From NCBI GenBank assembly GCA_900542305.1, contig UQMU01000040.1, positions 1 through 17,328 of the forward strand: DNA of 17,328 nt, in the 5' to 3' direction. How positions within the stretch are numbered: position 1 is the first letter of the stretch; every line of letters starts with the position of its first letter. This document shows positions 5,801 through 11,946 of the stretch, piece by piece. The notes beneath the pieces were generated by a model that was given only the letters and a program-made list of their open reading frames with translations, searched no databases and had not been told where the DNA came from. Origin of the DNA: an uncultured Collinsella sp. (lineage in GTDB: Bacteria; Actinomycetota; Coriobacteriia; Coriobacteriales; Coriobacteriaceae). The position numbers and the translations under genes are program-made.

Positions 5801-7021
5801 ATGCATCTAGCCCGTCGTGCCTGGTGCCGAACATATCAGACGGTTTTTCGCATTGCATTGCCGATCCTGCCCTATACCGAGCCGCGCATTTTAGAGCATG
5901 CCGAGGATGTGCCCGCGGTGCTTCAAAAGCGCTCGATCCAGAAGGTCCTTATCGTGACGGATCCCGGCATTGCCCGTCTGGGGCTCACGGCACCGCTTGA
6001 GACGGCGCTCGCATCCAGGGGGATTGGCGTTACGGTCTATGCCGAAACGCGTGCAAACCCCACGGTTTCAAACGTGGAAGAAGCGGCGTCCCTGTATCGA
6101 GAGAGCGCCTGCCAGGCCATTATCGGTTTTGGCGGAGGATCGGCCATGGACTGCGCCAAGGGCGTGGGTGCACGCATCACGCAGCCAAGCAAGCCCATCA
6201 ACAAGATGCGCGGCCTGCTGCGGATTCATCGTCGCCTGCCGCTGCTTATCGCCGTCCCCACTACGGCGGGCACGGGAAGCGAGGTCACGCTCGCGGCGGT
6301 TATCACCGATGACGAGACGCACTACAAGTACCCCATTAACGACTTTGTGCTTATCCCGCGCTTTGCGGTGCACGACCCCGAGTTTACGCGCGGTCTGCCC
6401 GCCTCCATTACGGGGCAGACGGGCATGGACGCCCTGACGCATGCCGTCGAGGCCTTTATCGGGCGAAGCACCACGCCCTATACGCGCAAGATGGCGCGTC
6501 AGGCGGTGCTGCTCATCCACGACAATTTGCTCGATGCTTATGAGCGTGGGGACAACATACGGGCGCGCCGCAATATGCTTTCGGCAGCGTATAAAGCGGG
6601 TGTTGCCTTTACGCGCTCCTACGTTGGATACGTTCATGCCATCGCGCACAGTCTGGGCGGACGTTATGGGATTCCCCACGGTTTGGCCAACGCCATTATC
6701 CTGCCGCACATGCTTCGCGCCTATGGTGAAGCTGCTGCTCCTAAGCTCGCCGACCTCGCCCGCATGGCTGGTATCGCGCCGGCTAACGCACAGGACAACC
6801 TGGCGGCCGAGGCCTTTATCGATTGGGTCGATCGAATGAACGCCACCTTGGACATTCCCAAATATGTCTCGGGCATTCGCCGCTCCGACATTCCGCAGAT
6901 GGCGGCGAATGCCGATGCCGAGGCCAATCCCCTGTACCCCGTTCCGCTTTTAATGGACCGCTTGGAGCTCGAGCATATGTATGAAGTCGTTGCAGGTGGT
7001 ATGTTTGAGGGCGAGAACTAG
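5801..7021 (+). CDS. Iron-containing alcohol dehydrogenase
   Basis: This 406-residue group III (Fe-dependent) alcohol dehydrogenase interconverts alcohols and aldehydes with NAD(P). The dinucleotide-binding loop GFGGGSAMD is at residues 109-117 and PTTAGTGSE follows. Predicted metal ligands are Asp210 and His214 (DALTH), His279 (in VHAIAH) and His293 (PHG), with His283 in the usual active-site position, so the site looks intact. ATG 5801 has AAGGAG eight bases upstream. The aldehyde dehydrogenase starts only eight bases after this stop, so the two act as a unit handling a common aldehyde; the substrate cannot be read from sequence. It is slightly longer at the N-terminus (MHLARRAW...) than typical members. 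Confidence 0.93.
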   Translation: MHLARRAWCRTYQTVFRIALPILPYTEPRILEHAEDVPAVLQKRSIQKVLIVTDPGIARLGLTAPLETALASRGIGVTVYAETRANPTVSNVEEAASLYRESACQAIIGFGGGSAMDCAKGVGARITQPSKPINKMRGLLRIHRRLPLLIAVPTTAGTGSEVTLAAVITDDETHYKYPINDFVLIPRFAVHDPEFTRGLPASITGQTGMDALTHAVEAFIGRSTTPYTRKMARQAVLLIHDNLLDAYERGDNIRARRNMLSAAYKAGVAFTRSYVGYVHAIAHSLGGRYGIPHGLANAIILPHMLRAYGEAAAPKLADLARMAGIAPANAQDNLAAEAFIDWVDRMNATLDIPKYVSGIRRSDIPQMAANADAEANPLYPVPLLMDRLELEHMYEVVAGGMFEGEN

Positions 7022-7029
7022 GAGGGCAC

Positions 7030-8409
7030 ATGAACACCGAGGAAATTGCGCGCATCGTCGGCGATCAGCGCGCCTACTTTAAGACGCGCGCCACGTTTGA
7101 TGTCGATGCTCGACGTCGCGCGCTCGTGAGTTTATGCGATGCGGTGCGGGCCCACGAGGCTGATATCGCCCATGCGCTCAAGACCGATTTGGGGAAGTCG
7201 CATGACGAGGTCTATATGTGCGAGATCGGCACGTCGCTTTCCGAGATTCGACATCAGATCGCTCACGTGGCTCGGTGGAGTCGTCCGCGCCTGCGTCCGT
7301 GCGATCTCGCTAACGCCGTGAGCGCGTGCAAAACGCAAGCCGTGCCCTATGGCGTCACGCTCATCATGGCTCCGTGGAACTACCCGTTTTTGCTAACACT
7401 CGAGCCGCTCGCCGGCGCCCTTGCCGCGGGCAATACCGTGGTCATCAAGCCGAGTGCCTATGCTCCGGCATCGAGCGCGGTGCTCAAGCAAATCTGTGAA
7501 GAGGCATTTGATCCGCGCCTGGTGACGGTTGTCGAGGGCGGGCGCGCCGAGAACGAAGCGTTGCTCGATGAGTGCTGGGACAAGATCTTCTTTACCGGTA
7601 GCGTTCCGGTCGGCAAGCTCGTCATGGAGCGCGCAAGTAAAAACCTTACGCCCGTGACGCTTGAGCTGGGCGGAAAGAGTCCCTGTATCGTGGATGCGAC
7701 GGCAAACTTGAAGGTTGCGGCACGGCGTATCGCCTTTGGTAAGTGGCTCAACGTGGGGCAGACCTGCGTGGCGCCCGACTACCTACTGGTCGATGCGCGC
7801 GTGCACGATGAGCTGCTGGACCTTATCAAGGAGGAGGCCCGCCGTATGTTTGGCGAGCATCCGCTCGATAACGAGGACTACGGGCATATCGTCAACGCCA
7901 AGCATTTTGCGCGCGTGCGCGGGCTGATCGATCCCGATAAGGTTGTGCTTGGAGGTACCGCGCGCGAGACTTCGCTCAAGATCGAGCCGACGATTTTGGA
8001 CGGCGTGACCCCCGATGACGCCGTGATGCAGGAGGAGATCTTCGGTCCCATCTTGCCGGTGCTGACGTTTGAGAGCCTAGACGAGGCCGAGACGTTTATT
8101 ACGGATCGTCCGACGCCGCTGGCTCTGTATATCTTTAGCCAGGATCGCGCAGTTCAGCAGCGCTTTGTGCGTTACGTGCCCTTTGGCGGCGGCTGCGTCA
8201 ACGACACGATTATGCACTTGGCTACGAGCCATATGGGCTTTGGTGGCATGGGTGCGAGCGGTATGGGGCAGTACCATGGACGCGAGAGCTTCGATACGTT
8301 TAGCCACAAGAAGAGCATCGTGAACAAGGCAACCTGGTTGGACGTGCCGTTTCGGTATGCGCCCTACGCAAGCTGGAAGCACAAGTTCGTGCGCATGTTT
8401 GTGCATTAG
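7030..8409 (+). CDS. NAD(P)-dependent aldehyde dehydrogenase, class 3-like
   Basis: This 459-residue protein oxidises an aldehyde to the carboxylate (or works in reverse with its partner dehydrogenase). Signatures are the cofactor-site APWNYPF and KPSAYAP, the general base Glu212 in LELGGKSP, the catalytic Cys246 in VGQTCVAPDY, and QEEIFGPILPV. The short length and the C-terminal half (FGGMGASGMGQYHGRESFDTFSHKK) match the class 3 / coniferyl- and fatty-aldehyde group. An AGGAGG site lies five bases before ATG 7030. The gene is translationally close to the upstream alcohol dehydrogenase and is followed by an intrinsic terminator, so the operon is two genes. Alternatives within the ALDH superfamily cannot be separated by eye. 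Confidence 0.93.
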   Translation: MNTEEIARIVGDQRAYFKTRATFDVDARRRALVSLCDAVRAHEADIAHALKTDLGKSHDEVYMCEIGTSLSEIRHQIAHVARWSRPRLRPCDLANAVSACKTQAVPYGVTLIMAPWNYPFLLTLEPLAGALAAGNTVVIKPSAYAPASSAVLKQICEEAFDPRLVTVVEGGRAENEALLDECWDKIFFTGSVPVGKLVMERASKNLTPVTLELGGKSPCIVDATANLKVAARRIAFGKWLNVGQTCVAPDYLLVDARVHDELLDLIKEEARRMFGEHPLDNEDYGHIVNAKHFARVRGLIDPDKVVLGGTARETSLKIEPTILDGVTPDDAVMQEEIFGPILPVLTFESLDEAETFITDRPTPLALYIFSQDRAVQQRFVRYVPFGGGCVNDTIMHLATSHMGFGGMGASGMGQYHGRESFDTFSHKKSIVNKATWLDVPFRYAPYASWKHKFVRMFVH

Positions 8410-8417
8410 AAAAGGGC

Positions 8418-8456
8418 GCAGGTAATACGAACAAGTGTTCCTATTACCTGCATTTT
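8418..8456 (+). terminator. Intrinsic terminator of the ADH-ALDH operon
   Basis: GCAGGTAATA (8418-8427) pairs perfectly with 8442-8451. An inner GAAC/GTTC stem extends the hairpin after one mismatch. The stem is followed by ATTTT. It begins nine bases after the aldehyde dehydrogenase stop. Confidence 0.85.
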
Positions 8457-8514
8457 GCGTTAGACTACTGTTATGGAGCACGGATGGGCCAACTCCCTTT
8501 AGAAGGGATTTGGC

Positions 8515-8598
8515 ATGAACGTAAGCGATGTTATTTCGTTATTGGCGTTGTTGATTGCGGCTATCGAACTCGGTCTGTTTATCGGCCGAATGAAATAG
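8515..8598 (+). CDS. 27-residue holin-like membrane peptide (possible type I toxin)
   Basis: A short frame starts at ATG 8515 after AAGGGA and ends TAG at 8596-8598. It begins MNVSDVISLLALLIAAIE and ends GLFIGRMK: one hydrophobic helix of about 18 residues with a single acidic residue in the middle and a basic tail. This size and pattern resemble the putative holin-like toxins of Firmicutes, which belong to or resemble type I toxin-antitoxin systems. Like those, it is followed directly by GC-rich hairpin sequence (8598-8680). The match is from memory of the family. Whether an antisense RNA is made is not visible. Confidence 0.6.
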   Translation: MNVSDVISLLALLIAAIELGLFIGRMK

Positions 8599-8834
8599 CC
8601 GCCCCCGCGTAAGCGAAGACGGCCACTTCTCACGATGAAAACGTGTATCGGAGTTGGCAAGACCCGCGGCAACGGGTGCCATCCGTGTTCCTATCTTATC
8701 TGCAAGCGTTCTGTCGCGCAAGCGTTGAGGCAAACGATTGAAGGACGCAGACAGGATGTATTTGTGTCCGCACGGGCCCGTAAGCTTCTCAGTACGGTTA
8801 AGCGCCGATTTATCCGGCTGTTTGAGGAGCTGCT
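8599..8834. other. Non-coding structured region after the holin-like peptide
   Basis: No gene is convincing here. Two nested hairpins are visible: GCCG (8598-8601) with CGGC (8620-8623) enclosing CGC-GTAA-GCG (8606-8615), and GGC-aag-ACCCG (8656-8666) with CGGGT-GCC (8673-8680). They immediately follow the small peptide gene and may form part of its mRNA or an antisense RNA. The rest (8690-8820) leads into the HIRAN gene and must hold its promoter, which I cannot place. Confidence 0.45.
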
Positions 8835-9161
8835 ATGTACGAGCCTTCACGTGTTCTTCTGTCATTTCACATTGCAGGATTTCAGTATGCTGATGGCGCC
8901 TTGGTCCTGGGCGATCTTAAAGCGGGCGATAAACTGACACTGTGTGCCGAGCGCGATAATCCCCATGACCCCGAGGCAGTTGCGATCTACTATGGCAAGA
9001 CCAAACTTGGCTACGTTCCGGGAAACGAGGTCGGCCCACTGTCCTTGATGATGTATTACGGCCATGAGGACGTATTTGAGGCCCGCGTGCAACAGGTTGC
9101 TCCCGAACGCAGCCCGTGGCATCAGGTGCGCGTTGGACTCTACGTGGTGGATGCTCGCTAA
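8835..9161 (+). CDS. Single-domain HIRAN protein
   Basis: This 108-residue protein is essentially one HIRAN domain: HIAGFQYADGALVLGDLKAG, then LCAERDNPHDPEAVAIYY and KLGYVPGNEVGPLS. HIRAN domains bind DNA ends (3'-OH of single strands) in Rad5/HLTF-type helicases; stand-alone bacterial versions are thought to act in DNA repair or to monitor stalled forks, but are little studied. ATG 8835 follows GAGGAG by six bases. It is followed 18 bases later by a small charged protein gene, probably co-transcribed. Confidence 0.85.
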   Translation: MYEPSRVLLSFHIAGFQYADGALVLGDLKAGDKLTLCAERDNPHDPEAVAIYYGKTKLGYVPGNEVGPLSLMMYYGHEDVFEARVQQVAPERSPWHQVRVGLYVVDAR

Positions 9162-9179
9162 TCGGTAAGGGAGGCGGCC

Positions 9180-9359
9180 ATGTTTGATAACGATGATCTG
9201 TTCAATCTGACAGACGATCCGTTTGAGTGGGATCTGCTACTCGATGACGATGAGTTGGAGCAGGATCGTAAGAAGCGGCAGGGCAAGAACGCCCAGGGTG
9301 ATGCGTTGAAAAAGAAAGACAAACGCCGTCGCGGACTGTTCGGCGGGCTCTTTGGATAA
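9180..9359 (+). CDS. 59-residue charged protein of unknown function
   Basis: ATG 9180 follows GGGAGG by five bases and the frame closes with TAA at 9357-9359. The N-terminal half is strongly acidic (MFDNDDLFNLTDDPFEW, then LLLDDDELEQD) and the C-terminal half strongly basic (KKKDKRRR) ending in GLFGGLFG. Most of it is likely disordered. It lies between the HIRAN and phosphoesterase genes, spaced like an operon member. I do not recognise the family. An opposite-strand frame covers part of it but lacks a good start. Confidence 0.65.
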   Translation: MFDNDDLFNLTDDPFEWDLLLDDDELEQDRKKRQGKNAQGDALKKKDKRRRGLFGGLFG

Positions 9360-9425
9360 CCGCCACATCGCTGCGTCTGTATACTTAGCACGAGTTGAAC
9401 ACGTTGCGAAATGAGGGCATAGACG

Positions 9426-9971
9426 ATGATGTGGTTTACCGCCGACCTGCACCTGGGCGATACGAATATCTTGCACGACACGGATCGACCGTTTGATTCA
9501 GTCGAGGAGATGAACCGCAAGGTCATCGATGCCATTAATGAGTGCGTGGCTGTGGACGACCGCCTCTATATCTTGGGAGACTTTACCTATCGTTTGCCCC
9601 TGGCGGAGGCGGTGCGCCTGCGCGAGCGCATCGAATGCCAGAATGTGACGCTCATCCGTGGTAACCATGATAGCGACTGGGAAGATCCAGCTGCGCCCCA
9701 AATCTGGGAAGACGTGCGTGATTACTTGGAGGTTGCTCCCGGCTATGCCAAGGGCCATCGTCTGGTTATGAGCCACTACCCCATGCTCAGCTGGAATGGC
9801 AAGGCGCGTGGCGCCATCATGCTGCACGGGCATATCCACAGCAGGGGGGACCGCACCAACGCGCGCAACCGCGATCGCGAGCGCCCCATTTACCGCTACG
9901 ATGTCGGCCTCGACGCCAACGAGTACAAGCCCGTAAGCCGAGACCAGATCTTGAGCTTCTTTAGGCTGTAG
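9426..9971 (+). CDS. Calcineurin-like metallophosphoesterase
   Basis: This 181-residue protein carries all five blocks of the family: Asp7-x-His9 (ADLHLGD), Gly51-Asp52 (LGDF), Asn80-His81-Asp82 (RGNHDSD), His117 (MSHYP) and Gly-His136-x-His138 (LHGHIH). It should bind two metal ions and hydrolyse phosphoesters; the substrate is unknown, and small members of this type act on nucleotides, nucleic acids or phosphoproteins. The start is ATG 9426 or 9429, behind GAGGG. A TATACT -10-like hexamer lies at 9380-9385, so it may also have its own promoter. Two terminators follow. Confidence 0.92.
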   Translation: MMWFTADLHLGDTNILHDTDRPFDSVEEMNRKVIDAINECVAVDDRLYILGDFTYRLPLAEAVRLRERIECQNVTLIRGNHDSDWEDPAAPQIWEDVRDYLEVAPGYAKGHRLVMSHYPMLSWNGKARGAIMLHGHIHSRGDRTNARNRDRERPIYRYDVGLDANEYKPVSRDQILSFFRL

Positions 9972-9976
9972 CCCTC

Positions 9977-10016
9977 AAACCACCACAAGGGGGGCAGGTG
10001 GCTTTGTGGTGGTTTT
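9977..10016 (+). terminator. Intrinsic terminator after the phosphoesterase gene
   Basis: A 12-bp perfect stem (9977-9988 with 10004-10015, AAACCACCACAA) is followed by TTTT. It starts six bases after the stop codon. Confidence 0.85.
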
Positions 10017-10051
10017 GGCGCCGTTGCCATTATGGCGGCGGCGCCTTTTTT
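10017..10051 (+). terminator. Second, tandem intrinsic terminator
   Basis: GGCGCCG (10017-10023) pairs with CGGCGCC (10039-10045), with further TGCC/GGCG pairing inside, followed by six T residues (10046-10051). It directly abuts the first terminator, giving strong insulation before the DUF2130 gene. Confidence 0.85.
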
Positions 10052-10109
10052 GTCCGTGCGGCGCGGTAGAGTGTAGTCGGTTGAAATTTGCGTCCATCGA
10101 GGAGCTGCT

Positions 10110-11867
10110 ATGAACGAGATTAAGTGCCCGCATTGCGGCGAAGTTTTTAAGGTCGATGCGTCCGGCTATGCGGATATCGTCAAGCAAGTGCGCGATGCCG
10201 AGTTCTCGCGCGATCTTGATGAGCGCGTAGCGGCGGCTCGACGCGAGGGCGAGCAGGCGCTGGAGCTTGAGCGTTCGCGTTCGGCGTCTGCCCTGCAGGA
10301 GGCGGAGTCTCAACGCGACGCTCAGCTTGTCGAGCAGAAGAACGCTGCGGCGCAGGAGTTGGCACAAGAGGTTGCCAAGCGCGATGCCGAGCTTGCTGAG
10401 CTGCGCGCCAAGCTCGAGGGCGCTGCCGCAGAGCGCGAGAGCGCAAGTCAGCGTGCGGCGGTTGAGGCCCGCGCCGATGCTCAAAAGGAGAATGCCGAGC
10501 TGCAGCGCGAGATCGACAACCTGCGTGCGCAGCTGGGGCGCAAGGACGACGAAGCAAAGCTTGCCGAGTCGGCGGCGCGCAACGCTGCTCAAAACGATTT
10601 AGCTGCACGCGACGCTCAGATTGCCGAGCTGCAGGCCAGGCTTGCCGCGGCGGACAAGGCCCAGGAGATGGCGCTTGCCGCTGCCGCGGCAGAGTCGCAG
10701 CGTGAGCTCGATGCCGCTCGCAGCGAGGCCGAGCGCGCGCTTGCTGACTATCGCGCGAAGGTGCAAGAGAAGTTTTCCGCCGCAAAGGCTCAGTCCGAGC
10801 AAGAGGCCGAGGGCCTGCGTGCCCAGCTGCGCGAGCAGGAACTGATGGCAAAAATGAACCTGTCAGAGGCGGTCGCCGCGGCGGAACGAGAGCGCGATGA
10901 GGCACGTGCCAAACTGACGAGCGAGCTGGCGGTGCGCGATTCTCGCGAGGAGCAAGCCAAGGCGGCACACGAGCTCGAGCTTGCGCAGGCCAAGCGCGCG
11001 AGCGATGACCTGATTCGCTACAAGGATGAAGAGATTGAGCGCCTTAAGGACATGAAGGTCCGCCTGTCCACCAAGATGGTGGGCGAGTCGCTCGAGCAGC
11101 ACTGCGAGACCGAGTTTAACCGTCTGCGCATGACGGCGTTTCCTAACGCGTACTTCGAGAAAGATAACGATGCGTCCGAGGGTACCAAGGGCGACTTTAT
11201 CTTCCGAGAGTGCGACGCGAGCGGCAACGAGGTCATTTCGATTATGTTCGAGATGAAAAACGAGAACGACGAGACTGCGACCAAGCACAAAAACGAGGAC
11301 TTCTTTAAGAAACTCGATCACGATCGTCGCCAGAAAGGCTGTGAGTACGCGGTGCTCTGCACTCTGCTGGAGCCCGAGAGCGAGCTCTATAACGCAGGGA
11401 TAGTCGACGTGAGCTATCGCTACGAGAAGATGTACGTGATCCGTCCGCAGTTTTTCATTCCCATGATTACGCTGCTGCGCAACGCCGCCATGGGTTCGCT
11501 GCGCTATAAGCAGGAGCTAGCGGAGTACAAGCAGCAGAATATCGACGTCACGAACTTCGAAGCCAAGATGGAGAAGTTCAAGGACGGCTTCTCGCGCAAC
11601 TACAACTTGGCGAGCAAGCAGTTCGAGTCGGCGATCAAGGAGATTGATGCTGCCATTAAGCAGCTCGAGAAGACCAAGGATGATCTGCGTCGCAGTACCG
11701 AGAATCTGCGTCTGGCCCACAACAAGGCCGATGAGCTTACCATTCGCAAGCTCACGTGGGGCAACAAGACCATGAAGGCGGCGTTTGACGAGGCACGTGG
11801 GACTGCGACAGAGACAAACGATGAGCCAGCCGAGGCAGATTCGTATGAGGTCGAGGATGCCGAGTAA
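10110..11867 (+). CDS. DUF2130 protein with N-terminal zinc-ribbon-like motif and coiled coil
   Basis: This 585-residue protein starts with IKCPHCGEVFKV (residues 4-15), a CPxCG knuckle. A long alanine-, glutamate- and arginine-rich coiled coil follows (about 25-325). The C-terminal part (about 325-560) matches DUF2130: STKMVGESLEQHCETEFN, KGDFIFRECD, IMFEMKNENDETATKHKNEDFF and RRQKGCEYAVLCTLLE. Asp362 and Glu381-Met-Lys383 fit a D...ExK nuclease-like layout, followed by a second coiled coil and a conserved LTWGNKTMK. The function of DUF2130 is not established; a role at DNA is suggested by the architecture only. ATG 10110 follows GAGGAG by six bases. It is monocistronic, between tandem terminators and the shared convergent terminator. 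Confidence 0.9.
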   Translation: MNEIKCPHCGEVFKVDASGYADIVKQVRDAEFSRDLDERVAAARREGEQALELERSRSASALQEAESQRDAQLVEQKNAAAQELAQEVAKRDAELAELRAKLEGAAAERESASQRAAVEARADAQKENAELQREIDNLRAQLGRKDDEAKLAESAARNAAQNDLAARDAQIAELQARLAAADKAQEMALAAAAAESQRELDAARSEAERALADYRAKVQEKFSAAKAQSEQEAEGLRAQLREQELMAKMNLSEAVAAAERERDEARAKLTSELAVRDSREEQAKAAHELELAQAKRASDDLIRYKDEEIERLKDMKVRLSTKMVGESLEQHCETEFNRLRMTAFPNAYFEKDNDASEGTKGDFIFRECDASGNEVISIMFEMKNENDETATKHKNEDFFKKLDHDRRQKGCEYAVLCTLLEPESELYNAGIVDVSYRYEKMYVIRPQFFIPMITLLRNAAMGSLRYKQELAEYKQQNIDVTNFEAKMEKFKDGFSRNYNLASKQFESAIKEIDAAIKQLEKTKDDLRRSTENLRLAHNKADELTIRKLTWGNKTMKAAFDEARGTATETNDEPAEADSYEVEDAE

Positions 11868-11884
11868 GGCATAGCATATAGTGC

Positions 11885-11926
11885 AAAAGCGGGGCCGCTG
11901 GCGATGTTGCCAGCGGCCCCGCTTCG
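11885..11926. terminator. Bidirectional terminator between convergent genes
   Basis: A perfect 15-bp stem (AGCGGGGCCGCTGGC 11888-11902 with 11909-11923) closes a 6-nt loop. On the minus strand it is followed by TTTT; on the plus strand by a T-rich tail (TCGTTTCGTT). It lies 20 bp after the DUF2130 stop and 23 bp after the helicase stop, so it serves both. Confidence 0.9.
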
Positions 11927-11946
11927 TTTCGTTCCATTGTGCCCGG

